From: Lachnospiraceae bacterium | GTDB taxonomy: Bacteria > Bacillota > Clostridia > Lachnospirales > Lachnospiraceae | Assembly (NCBI GenBank): GCA_017938145.1 | Contig: JAGBCB010000023.1 | Span: forward strand, 19,038-83,037 | Length of the DNA stretch: 64,000 bases | Reading direction: 5' to 3' | Part shown: positions 45,173-54,115 of the stretch, one piece after another | Layout of the letters: each line of letters begins with the position of its first letter | Numbering within the stretch: position 1 is the first letter of the stretch | Position numbers and translations under genes: made by a program | The notes under the pieces: model-generated | The model's input: the letters and a program-made list of their open reading frames with translations, nothing else | What the model was told of the DNA's origin: nothing | Databases searched by the model: none

Positions 45173-48100
45173 TTATTCGAAGATGGAGATGTATGCACTG
45201 TCTACTGTGAAGCAGTAATATAAATCACCATCAACTGCGATATTTAAGTACTTCTGGTTATAAACAGTACCTGCTGTCGTTGTAACCTTTGCAACAACAT
45301 CTGCTGTTGTACCATTGTTTGTAATGGTTAATTCAACTAAAGCACCGTTCATATCGCTCTTGAAAGTATCCCAGTTCCAGTCACACTCTAATGTCCAGCC
45401 AAGTGCTGCAAGATTACCGGTATCGGCTGTTGCATTCCAGCCCCAGTTATCTGCACGGAGTACTGCGTATTCCTTATAACCGTTTGTATCATCAGCTGCA
45501 TGTGCGCCTGCAATGTTCTGTAAAATTACAACGAAGTTGTTCCAGTTGTTTGCACCGCTGGTGTAGTTTCTGAAGTTAACCTTCTTTGTTTCTCCTGCCT
45601 CAACCTTAATTGGATCAGTAAACTCTGTCCACCAGCCTGTAGAGCAGTTCATAGCACCAAGAGAGGAACCGTGAATATCAAGGAACGCATTATCAACAGT
45701 AAAGCAGTAATATAAATCACCGTCAACTGCGATATTTAAGTACTTCTGAGTATAAACAGTACCTGTCTTTGTTGTTACTGTAGCAATAACATCTGCTGTT
45801 GTACCATTGTTGAAGATATCAAGTACTACATCTGCACCCTGCATATCGGACTTGAAGGTATCCCAGTTCCAGTTAGCTTCTAAGGTCCAGCCAAGTGCTG
45901 CAAGGTTGCCGGCATCTGCTACTGCATTCCAGCCCCAGTTATCTGCACGGAGTACTGCGTATTCCTTATAAGCAGGATCATTTGCTAATGCGGATGCAGG
46001 ATCTGCGGAATGAGCATGTGCAATGTTCTGTAAAATTACAACGAAGTTGTTCCAGTTGTTTGCACCGCTGGTGTAGTTTGTGAAGTGAACTCTTTCTCTT
46101 GTACCAGCTTCAATCTTTAAAGGCTCAGTGAATGTTGTCCACCAACCGGTAGCGCAATCCATAGTACCAACCGGTTCACCCTTAATTTCAATCCATGCAT
46201 TATCTACGGTTAAGCAGTAATATAAATCACCGTCAACTGCGATATCTGCATACTTCTGAGTATAAGCTACGCCAGCCTTAGTAATTACGTTAGCAATTAC
46301 TTCTGCTGTTGTGCCGTTATTCTTAACTTCTAAGAATACATCTGCGCCGTTCATATCGGACTTGAAGGTATCCCAGTTCCAGTTGCACTCTAATGTCCAA
46401 CCAAGAGCTGCAAGGTTACCTGTATCTGCTGTTGCATTCCAACCCCAGTTATCTGCACGAAGTACTGCATATTCCTTATAAGCAGGATCATTAGCTAATG
46501 TGGATGCAGGATCTGCAGAATGAGCACCTGCAATGTTCTGTAAAATTACAGCAAAGTTGTTCCAGTTGTTTGCACCGCTGGTGTAGTTCTTGAAGTGAAG
46601 CTTCTTGGATGTACCTGCTTCAACCTTTACAGGCTCAGTAAACTCGGACCACCAAGGTGTAGTGCAGTCTGTATTACCAAGAACGAAACCGTTTACAGGA
46701 TCATCAGCTGCAACATCAATGAAGGAACCGTTAGTTGTTAATGTGTAGAAAAGAGGACCGTCAACCGGAATCTCTTCAATATCAATGTAACGAACAATTG
46801 CGTCTGCACAGTTAGCCTTAACAGTAACCTTTGCAGTTGTACCATTGTTTGTAATACCGATTGTGTAGTTAGCTAAGTCAGAGTCTGCTGTAAAGTTCTT
46901 TGGATTGAACTGGTTAAATGTATTTCTTGTTACATTTAAGTCAGAAATCTTAGCTGCAGATTCATAACCTTCGCTACCAGAAATAACTGCGTATTCCTTG
47001 TATTCAGCATTGTCTGCTGTAGAGTGACCTTCTGCTACGTTCTGAAGAATTAAGGAGAAGGTATTTGCAAAGTCATATACGTTCTTGCCTTCAGCATTTA
47101 ACTTAGAAGGAACATAGTTCTTAAACTTAACTGCTACTGTTTCGCCAACGCCAACTTCCTTAATTTCAGTATAAGCGTCACCGTAAACGGAAGAACCGTC
47201 TACATTACCGATAATTGTACCGGAAGCTACTGTTGCTGTGTAATCTCTGATTACTTCAGGTTCAGGTTCTGTGGACTTTGCAGGAACTGCCTTAGCATCA
47301 CCGTCTGCATAGAGAGTAGCAACCTGACCAGCTGTTAAAGCTTCGTCAAATACATAAATTTCGTCGATAGCACCCTTCATGATAGCATCCCAAGGGTTAA
47401 CACCGAGTAAGAATCTCCAGTCTGTAGTTGCCTTGTCACCGGTAAAGAGACCAGGAACGATCTGGATTACGTTTTCGGATGGAATACCGTTTACGTATAA
47501 TTTAGCATTTAATACCATGTTACCGTTTAAATCAATTAAATCTGTTTCATCACATACTAAAGCGATGTGTGCCCACTGCTTTCTTGCATAGCACTTTTCT
47601 GCTTCGTAGGATGGATTTGGCCAGGTACCTACCGCTGCATTTCTGTTCCAAAGCTGTGGATAAGTAGTACCTGCATCCGGTGTAGTAAAGCTTAACCAGT
47701 GCTCTGTAGCACCGTCTGCCATACCGTTACCAAACTGAAGAGTTGTGGAATAAGTTGCAAATCTTGCACACCATACCCAGAAGGAAAGTGTGTAAGTATC
47801 TGTGTTGATTGGCTCAATTGCATCAACCTGTGCACCAAAGGTACCGTCTAACCATAAACAGTTACCCTTAACACCGTTTGTAAAGATAAGTTCCTTATCA
47901 ACTGCAGGAACTCTTTCATCCATAACGGAACCTGTGCCCTTTTCTCTTGCACTAAGACCTGTTGCATCTTCCATTCCTACATAGTAAACAGGTTCAGGAA
48001 GTGTTTCACCGGCAGGAGCTTCTGTCGGAGCTGCTGTTGGCGCTTCTGTTGGCGCTGCTGTTGGATCAGCAGGTGCCTCTGTCGGAGCAGTTGTCGCTGT

Positions 48101-48211
48101 TGGAGCGGTTGTTGGTGTAGGATCAGTTGTCTGATTCTTGTCACCACAGCCGGCCATCATGGAAACTGCCATTGCTGCGCAAAGAATTACGCTTAACAAT
48201 CTCTTTTTCAT
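45173..48211 (-). CDS. modular lipoprotein: LamG-like domain plus four tandem beta modules
   Basis: A 1012-residue extracellular lipoprotein (lipobox MMAGC) with a long Pro/Thr/Ala/Glu linker (about 25-70), a LamG/concanavalin-like domain (about 75-305) and four modules: a divergent one (about 322-502) and three very similar ones (about 510-677, 680-847, 851-1012). Each module carries a WW motif, NYTSGANNWNNF, RADNWGW and NWDTFKSDM: many Trp and Asn, as in carbohydrate-binding modules. No catalytic signature is visible. It is most likely a polymer-binding surface protein. It is the last gene of the operon, after the binding-protein gene. I do not recognise a named family for the modules. Confidence 0.8.
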   Translation of the reverse strand: MKKRLLSVILCAAMAVSMMAGCGDKNQTTDPTPTTAPTATTAPTEAPADPTAAPTEAPTAAPTEAPAGETLPEPVYYVGMEDATGLSAREKGTGSVMDERVPAVDKELIFTNGVKGNCLWLDGTFGAQVDAIEPINTDTYTLSFWVWCARFATYSTTLQFGNGMADGATEHWLSFTTPDAGTTYPQLWNRNAAVGTWPNPSYEAEKCYARKQWAHIALVCDETDLIDLNGNMVLNAKLYVNGIPSENVIQIVPGLFTGDKATTDWRFLLGVNPWDAIMKGAIDEIYVFDEALTAGQVATLYADGDAKAVPAKSTEPEPEVIRDYTATVASGTIIGNVDGSSVYGDAYTEIKEVGVGETVAVKFKNYVPSKLNAEGKNVYDFANTFSLILQNVAEGHSTADNAEYKEYAVISGSEGYESAAKISDLNVTRNTFNQFNPKNFTADSDLANYTIGITNNGTTAKVTVKANCADAIVRYIDIEEIPVDGPLFYTLTTNGSFIDVAADDPVNGFVLGNTDCTTPWWSEFTEPVKVEAGTSKKLHFKNYTSGANNWNNFAVILQNIAGAHSADPASTLANDPAYKEYAVLRADNWGWNATADTGNLAALGWTLECNWNWDTFKSDMNGADVFLEVKNNGTTAEVIANVITKAGVAYTQKYADIAVDGDLYYCLTVDNAWIEIKGEPVGTMDCATGWWTTFTEPLKIEAGTRERVHFTNYTSGANNWNNFVVILQNIAHAHSADPASALANDPAYKEYAVLRADNWGWNAVADAGNLAALGWTLEANWNWDTFKSDMQGADVVLDIFNNGTTADVIATVTTKTGTVYTQKYLNIAVDGDLYYCFTVDNAFLDIHGSSLGAMNCSTGWWTEFTDPIKVEAGETKKVNFRNYTSGANNWNNFVVILQNIAGAHAADDTNGYKEYAVLRADNWGWNATADTGNLAALGWTLECDWNWDTFKSDMNGALVELTITNNGTTADVVAKVTTTAGTVYNQKYLNIAVDGDLYYCFTVDSAYISIFE
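45176..46684 (-). repeat. three direct repeats of about 0.5 kb within the lipoprotein gene
   Basis: The coding units at 46684-46181, 46174-45671 and 45661-45176 are highly similar at DNA level too (for example the segments around 46560, 46050 and 45545), so recent duplication or gene conversion is likely. Confidence 0.85.
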
Positions 48212-48245
48212 AATATTTCTCCTTCATATTTTTTATTATTTCTCC

Positions 48246-48285
48246 GGAACCCCGGAAGCTGCACGCAGCCTCCGCACCGTTCCGA
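48246..48285 (-). repeat. stem-loop after the binding-protein gene
   Basis: CGGAAC/GTTCCG outer pairing with an inner CGGAAGCTGC/GCAGCCTCCG stem, about 15 bases after the stop at 48299 and without T-tract. It may stabilise the binding-protein message. Confidence 0.6.
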
Positions 48286-48298
48286 AGTAAAGATTGAA

Positions 48299-49906
48299 TT
48301 AGTTCAAGAAGGAATCAACTACTGCCTGATACTTAGCAAGTTCTGCATCAGATAATACGTTGTAACCGGATGGTCCAAAGTATGTAATCATAGCGTCTGC
48401 ATGGTAGTAGTTAGCCTGACGTGTAGCTTCTTCTGTGTAGTCAGCTGCCTTTGCAGTACCGTTATCTACTAAGTCGTGAATACCGATGCTGTTGAAGTAC
48501 TGGTCACAGAAGTTCCAGTAACCTGCAATGCTGTACCAGCCGTAAGGAACCGGACGGGTAATACTTGCAAAATAGTCATCCCAGTAAGGCTTTCTGTCTT
48601 CATCCTGTGGGAACAGAGCCTTGTAACCTGCCCAAACTTCTTCATTAAGAGTAAGAGGCACTGGCATCTGAGCGTTCTTTAAAGGTGTGCCGGAATCGTT
48701 TGTGATGGTGGTATCTGCGTAAATTTCGTTACGAACCTTCCAACCGTCAACGCCCCAACCCATGAACTTAAGAAGTAAGTAAGCTTCTAAAGGATACTTA
48801 CAGGAAGTGGATACACCACCCATGTACATAGTTGCAATAACGTTGTGTTCCTTTTCGTCAATTACGTTTGGAGTTACATAAGGAACGATGTCAAGGCCGT
48901 ACTGTTCCTGATAGCCTTCAACGCCCCATAAATTCTGGTATGTCCAGAAACCTTCGGAGAATACTGCTACACGGCCGGTTGCACCAAACCATGTATCCCA
49001 GTCACCAGTCCAGTCTTCCATTTCCTGAGTGGACTGCTGAGGAGCTACGTAACCTGCAAGCTTAAGGTCGGAGAACTGCTGCTCACCGATTGCCCAGTAC
49101 TGAAGGTCGAAATCTTCGCCGTTGAAACCGAACTCACCCTTAATCTGTCTAACATCCTTGGATACAGCAGCGATACCGTATAAGGAGTCAAGTCTGTTGT
49201 AGTAACCAAGTCCGAAGTACTGCATATCAGGATCGTACTGAGTAGCGTCCTTGATGAGCTGGATCATTTCTTCCCATGTCCAGTCGGTACGTGGCATGTC
49301 AAGGTTGAGGGTTTCGATTACGTTTCTGTCAATGAATACAGCACTTGGCCAGTATCTCATTGGAGCTGCGAAACGAACGGAAGTATCGAACATACCGATA
49401 CCATACTCGTTGATGGTAGGCATTAAGTTCTGATTTTCAGGGTCTGCGTTCCAGTACTCTGTGATGTCTGCCCAGTAAAGGTTTGCAAGAGCAGTATCGG
49501 AGTCTGTACCTTCGAATACGTCTGGGAAGGTACCTGCTGCAGCTGCTGCGGACAGGTCAGTACTCATATCGGAGATAACCTTGTTCTCAACAGTGATGTT
49601 TGGATACAGTTCCATGAATGCTTCACACATTCTGTCTGCCATACCCTGGTCTTCATAGTGCCAGTAAGTTAAGGTAATGTTGTCGGTTGTTACATTGTAA
49701 TCGCCGAATACATTTACAGGTTCTACCTTAACAGGATCCTTTGTTGCGGAACCGCCCTGCTTGTCGTCGGTCTTCTCCCCGCTGGTTGCTCCCTGTGTTG
49801 GGTTAGCATCGCCGGACTTATCGCCGCCACAGCCTGCTACGCCAATGAGCATGCTCGCTACTAATGTCATGGACACTAACAGCTTCTTCCAATAATTCTT
49901 TTTCAT
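48299..49906 (-). CDS. sugar ABC importer binding lipoprotein (second importer)
   Basis: A family 1 extracellular binding protein of 535 residues with lipobox GVAGC and a Gly/Ser/Lys-rich linker. ITLTYWHYEDQGMADRM and AAAGTFPDVFEG are typical of oligosaccharide-binding proteins. It follows its two permeases by 21 bases and is presumably specific for arabino-oligosaccharides. AGGAGG-type ribosome binding site. Confidence 0.92.
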   Translation of the reverse strand: MKKNYWKKLLVSMTLVASMLIGVAGCGGDKSGDANPTQGATSGEKTDDKQGGSATKDPVKVEPVNVFGDYNVTTDNITLTYWHYEDQGMADRMCEAFMELYPNITVENKVISDMSTDLSAAAAAGTFPDVFEGTDSDTALANLYWADITEYWNADPENQNLMPTINEYGIGMFDTSVRFAAPMRYWPSAVFIDRNVIETLNLDMPRTDWTWEEMIQLIKDATQYDPDMQYFGLGYYNRLDSLYGIAAVSKDVRQIKGEFGFNGEDFDLQYWAIGEQQFSDLKLAGYVAPQQSTQEMEDWTGDWDTWFGATGRVAVFSEGFWTYQNLWGVEGYQEQYGLDIVPYVTPNVIDEKEHNVIATMYMGGVSTSCKYPLEAYLLLKFMGWGVDGWKVRNEIYADTTITNDSGTPLKNAQMPVPLTLNEEVWAGYKALFPQDEDRKPYWDDYFASITRPVPYGWYSIAGYWNFCDQYFNSIGIHDLVDNGTAKAADYTEEATRQANYYHADAMITYFGPSGYNVLSDAELAKYQAVVDSFLN

Positions 49907-49927
49907 ATTTAGCCTCCTTAAAGCTTT

Positions 49928-50929
49928 TTATTCTCCGGTAATACCGGTTCGGTCGATACTCTCGATGAACTGTCTCTGCAGTACTAAGTACATCAGGAAC
50001 AATGGCAGAATACTAAGAGACGTTGCAGCCATTCGTACCGACTCATTTAATGAGGTTGCCATATCACCGGTAGTTGCCCTTGTGCTGTAGTTGGAGTCGA
50101 AGTTCTTTAACTGGATTACCAGGTTGGTCCACTCGCTCTTTGTGGTCAAGCCCTGTACGTACATTTCAGTTAAGTAGGATTCGTTCCAATACCATACAAA
50201 GGAGAACAGGAACACGGTGATAATTGCAGGAACCGCGGATGGGATGGCAATCTTGAAGAAGGCCTTGAAGTGACCTGCTCCGTCGATATACGCAGCTTCC
50301 ATCAGCACCTTAGGTACCTGCTTGAAGAAGGAATAAAAGATCAGGATAAAAATCGCTGAGTTTATTCCGTTACCCAACAATGCAGGGAGTACGAAGGTCC
50401 AAATCGTACCGAGTATTCCCATGTCATTGTAAAGCACATAAGTAGGAATCATGGTAACCTGGTCCGGTAAAATATAGGAGAACAACAGGATACCCATAAA
50501 CAGCTTCTTAAGCTTAAAGTCATATCTTGCGAAGCCGTAGCCGACAATCATACCTGTCAACACATTGAACAGGGTTGGCACGCCGGCAATAATTACACCC
50601 TTGCCAAGGGTTTTCCAGAAGTCCATGGACTTGGCCGCTGCGATATAGTTCTGGATGTAAAGGGAACTCGGAAGCCACTTTACGGAACTGTCAAGCAGGT
50701 CGTTTCTGTCCATGAAGCTGGTGCTTATCATGTATAAAATCGGGTAGATAAAAATGAATCCGATAATAATCAGGAGACCGTAAACGGCAATCTGCTGTCC
50801 AAGACCCTGACGCTCTCTTGTACCAAATACAAACTTATGCAGCTTTTCTTTGGTAAACTTTTTCTTAATAGTCTCCGCTGCCGTCATAGGTTGTGTATCT
50901 GCGGCTGTTGCGCGCAACTTTCTTGGCAT
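49928..50929 (-). CDS. sugar ABC importer permease (MalG type)
   Basis: A 333-residue permease with six membrane segments, the EAA loop EAAYIDGAGHFKAFF, and a long charged N-terminus. The ATG at 50929 lies within the 3' end of the partner permease gene (65-base overlap) and follows AAGGAGGGG. Confidence 0.92.
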   Translation of the reverse strand: MPRKLRATAADTQPMTAAETIKKKFTKEKLHKFVFGTRERQGLGQQIAVYGLLIIIGFIFIYPILYMISTSFMDRNDLLDSSVKWLPSSLYIQNYIAAAKSMDFWKTLGKGVIIAGVPTLFNVLTGMIVGYGFARYDFKLKKLFMGILLFSYILPDQVTMIPTYVLYNDMGILGTIWTFVLPALLGNGINSAIFILIFYSFFKQVPKVLMEAAYIDGAGHFKAFFKIAIPSAVPAIITVFLFSFVWYWNESYLTEMYVQGLTTKSEWTNLVIQLKNFDSNYSTRATTGDMATSLNESVRMAATSLSILPLFLMYLVLQRQFIESIDRTGITGE

Positions 50930-51911
50930 GACGTTCTCCCCTCCTTATTACTCTTCTCTTCATTCTTTCTTCTTTCTTCTGTAACTTCTTGAACTTCTTG
51001 GCTTTTCTGTCGTATACGTCCTTCTTGGAACCGAGCATTAAAGCAAAGAGGCCAACAATCAGGGTAATTACAATGGCATATAACCATGCCATGGCAGATG
51101 CATAACCGTAACCCTTTTCCTTTGTACCGGAGAACATCGCGGATTCAATCATGGTAATCAGTGTGTTCTGTTCGTTACCGGATAAGAAAATAACGGTATA
51201 AACTGCATTTAATAAAATCATTGGCTTCATGGTTGGCAGTGTAATCTTCCAGAAGCATTCCCAACCGGAACCACCGTCGATTTTTGCTGCTTCGTATAAA
51301 GCCGGATCCACCTTCTGCAATGCAGAGAGGAAAATCAGAATCTGAACTCCGGAATACCAGAGTGTCATAATCATGTTAGAGAACATTTCACCGATGGATT
51401 CTGCCACACTGGTTGGGAAGAATACATCGAAGGCTGCCACGATGGACTGCACGTTCATGGAAGGAATGGTTGCAGCACCTTCGCTAACCAGCATGTTCAT
51501 TACCGGACCACTTACGATAATAACCGGCAAGAAGAAAATCAGACGGAAGAACGCTCTCATCTTAATTTTGCCGTTTAACATGATGGCAATCATCAGGGCG
51601 AATACGATGATAATCGGCACCTCCAGGCAGGTCTGCCAAATGTAGGTAACCAGCTGCTGCGGGAATTCCGGATCTTCATGCCAGATATTGGTGAAGTTTC
51701 CGATGCCGATGTAGTTGTAAATCATGCCCATTGGAGTGATACGGATGTTGTACCACATAAACTTAAAGGACTGTGCCAGCGGTACCAGCAGGAATGCAAT
51801 CACACCAATGACCCAAGGAAGTGTGAAGAAATAACCGGCTCTCGCCTCTCTCTTCTCTAACTTACCTACTTTGATTTTTGGTTTTTTCTGTTTTTTCTCT
51901 TTTTTACTCAT
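50865..51911 (-). CDS. sugar ABC importer permease (MalF type)
   Basis: A 348-residue permease with six or seven membrane segments, EAA loop EAAKIDGGSGWECFW, and a very basic N-terminus and C-terminus. AAGGTGG decides the start at 51911, which overlaps the stop of the DUF5696 gene by 8 bases. Confidence 0.9.
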   Translation of the reverse strand: MSKKEKKQKKPKIKVGKLEKREARAGYFFTLPWVIGVIAFLLVPLAQSFKFMWYNIRITPMGMIYNYIGIGNFTNIWHEDPEFPQQLVTYIWQTCLEVPIIIVFALMIAIMLNGKIKMRAFFRLIFFLPVIIVSGPVMNMLVSEGAATIPSMNVQSIVAAFDVFFPTSVAESIGEMFSNMIMTLWYSGVQILIFLSALQKVDPALYEAAKIDGGSGWECFWKITLPTMKPMILLNAVYTVIFLSGNEQNTLITMIESAMFSGTKEKGYGYASAMAWLYAIVITLIVGLFALMLGSKKDVYDRKAKKFKKLQKKEERMKRRVIRRGERHAKKVARNSRRYTTYDGSGDY

Positions 51912-54114
51912 CCTGGCCCACCACCTTATAGGACATTGTATCAATGCTCACGCCATCCACTGTCTGGGCTGCACTGCTGTAGTTTAAGTAAATTTGTGTG
52001 CCGTTGCTGTAGGTTACGATGCGTACACCGTTGTCTAAAATCTGATGACCGGTAATTACCGCACCTGCAACTGCTTCATTTACTGCTTTCAGTTCGGATG
52101 TATACTGAAGAATTTCATCCTTGTATACGTCGTACTGGGAACTGTAAATATCAGAGGAATTTGTGTTGATTAAATCTGCCGCACTCTCCTTGGTGATATA
52201 GAAGGAAGGATAGCTTCCTGTCTCAATCAGCTTTAAGAAGAATTCTTCTTTGTTTGCTTCAAAGTTTACGTAATCCGCATAAACCGGCATAACACCCTTT
52301 AATACGATGGATAAGAACGGTACGCTCTCATCTTCATATAAGTAGTTGGACATGTACACCGGCATATCGATAAATGCTTCTGCATTTTTCCAAAGATATG
52401 CGAACGGTTCTTCCATAACCAGCTTTGTGGAAGCATCCAGTTCTTCAACAGCCTTTACATAGGAGTCAGCTGCCTGGAATCTGGAGTATGCCACATTACT
52501 GTAGGTGTAAGTAAACAGTGTATTTGTAATACCTGCCAGGGCAACATTGCCAACCCCCTGCTTGGTATAGCTCTTTGCAAACCTGTTTAATAAAGTATTA
52601 CTTCTGGTTGGAGTTAAGTAACGGAAGGTATCGTACACTTCCTTGTAGGTACTTTCTTCAAATACCTTTTTATTTACCTTCTTAATTACATTGAAGGTAG
52701 CATTCTGTTCGTCCGGATTGATGCGGAGTGCATCGTTATACAGGAAGAAGGAAATGTTCTTGCTTTCCGCATCCTTGATTAACTGTGTCAGCTCCTTAGT
52801 GCTACCAATCTTCTTATCCGCTTTATAGGCGGTGATTGGGAGGTCATAAAGACCGCCCTTCTGCCAGCCTTTGTAAAGGGAGAACAAGTCGGTGACACCA
52901 ACACCGGCCAAATCTTCATAGATTTCATAAATATCTTCCACGGTAGTCATGGTAACTGTCTTGGTGCCGATTAAGAAATCTTCTCTCTCGGTGCCCAGGA
53001 AGTCGATACGGGTGCGGTAGGAATTGTCTTCCTGCATCACCAGCTCGCCTCTGTCTAAGAGGTACTCACGATACGCATTTGCCATACCGCAGTAATTTGC
53101 GTCCTCACCGTTTAAGAACAGGAAGCGCATGGTTAAATCGGAATGGCTTCTGTCCGCCTCCACCAGGTGGAAGGAACCGGAAGTGGAATTGTTACTGGTT
53201 GGCTGTGTATAACGCTTACGAAGTAAGAACTTTGCATAAGCACGGTTATACTGAACATTCACACCGTTTGGCTGTGCTTCGATGGTGGCACGCTCTGCAC
53301 CGTCTTCCACGATGGCAAGATAAGCCATGTCATCATCGGTATGGGCAATGCCGTATACCGGAGCCAGTGTTAAGTTCTGGTCATTTAACATTTCATATCT
53401 GCCCCAAAGCAGGTTTGCTACGGAAGATTCGGTAAAACCGATATCGTCGCCGTAAATCATGGAAGAATAACCGGTATTGAAACGCTTTTCGTTATCTTCC
53501 AGATAAATCAGGGCACCGTTACCGTCCGGAATGAACATGTAGCCTTCCTTTTGATCCAAGTAGGAAACACCCATACATGGATAAATTGCCAGGGTACCGA
53601 TGTAGGTATCACTGTGTTCAATGATGGACTCATCCGGAATGGTTGCTACCAGACCGTCATCGGTAAGCTCAACCTTTAAAGTAACGCCAAACTTATACTT
53701 GGTCCAGTAAAGCTCTGCTTCAAAACCGTTGTCGGTATAATTAATTTTCTTTTGTACGTTATCCTTTACCAGGTCTGCCTGCTTGGTATCGGTATTTCCC
53801 TGAATGTAGGTAATTACCACTGCGGAAGCAAGGTAAGCCTGCCAGGTCTTGTTGTTTGCACCGTCGTCATAGCTTGGAGAAGACTCCATGTAATGACCGG
53901 TTGCTTTATCTTCTACCACAAGGGATAAATCATCTTCACATACATAAAGATTGAACTTGCTGTTTTCTGCAATCTTTTTGTGAGTTTCCTTCCAGTCGGT
54001 AACCGTTGCCACCGGTTCCTTAGCTGCGTTTGCAGTTAAAACACCGGCCTGTGCTAATGCAGGTACAAGACCCAGGGCAAATACAAGAAGGAAGCAAATC
54101 AGTTTTTTCTTCAT
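51904..54114 (-). CDS. DUF5696-family exported protein
   Basis: A 736-residue exported protein with a Sec signal peptide (to about residue 30) and no other membrane segment or lipobox. It matches the large DUF5696 family seen in Firmicutes sugar loci: a beta-rich N-terminal half (YMFIPDGNGALIYLED) and a C-terminal half that looks like a TIM barrel (LFSLYKGWQKGG, ISFFLYNDA, VMEEPFAYLW). This resembles glycoside hydrolase architecture, but no activity is established. One base separates its ATG from the stop of the NHL-YIP1 gene, and its stop overlaps the next permease start: tight coupling to the importer. Confidence 0.78.
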   Translation of the reverse strand: MKKKLICFLLVFALGLVPALAQAGVLTANAAKEPVATVTDWKETHKKIAENSKFNLYVCEDDLSLVVEDKATGHYMESSPSYDDGANNKTWQAYLASAVVITYIQGNTDTKQADLVKDNVQKKINYTDNGFEAELYWTKYKFGVTLKVELTDDGLVATIPDESIIEHSDTYIGTLAIYPCMGVSYLDQKEGYMFIPDGNGALIYLEDNEKRFNTGYSSMIYGDDIGFTESSVANLLWGRYEMLNDQNLTLAPVYGIAHTDDDMAYLAIVEDGAERATIEAQPNGVNVQYNRAYAKFLLRKRYTQPTSNNSTSGSFHLVEADRSHSDLTMRFLFLNGEDANYCGMANAYREYLLDRGELVMQEDNSYRTRIDFLGTEREDFLIGTKTVTMTTVEDIYEIYEDLAGVGVTDLFSLYKGWQKGGLYDLPITAYKADKKIGSTKELTQLIKDAESKNISFFLYNDALRINPDEQNATFNVIKKVNKKVFEESTYKEVYDTFRYLTPTRSNTLLNRFAKSYTKQGVGNVALAGITNTLFTYTYSNVAYSRFQAADSYVKAVEELDASTKLVMEEPFAYLWKNAEAFIDMPVYMSNYLYEDESVPFLSIVLKGVMPVYADYVNFEANKEEFFLKLIETGSYPSFYITKESAADLINTNSSDIYSSQYDVYKDEILQYTSELKAVNEAVAGAVITGHQILDNGVRIVTYSNGTQIYLNYSSAAQTVDGVSIDTMSYKVVGQDE

Positions 54115-54115
54115 A

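Noticed and set aside
45176-46684. Repeated DNA that could suggest a CRISPR array or transposon
   Set aside because: Units are about 0.5 kb, in frame and coding for protein modules; no short palindromic repeats or spacers.
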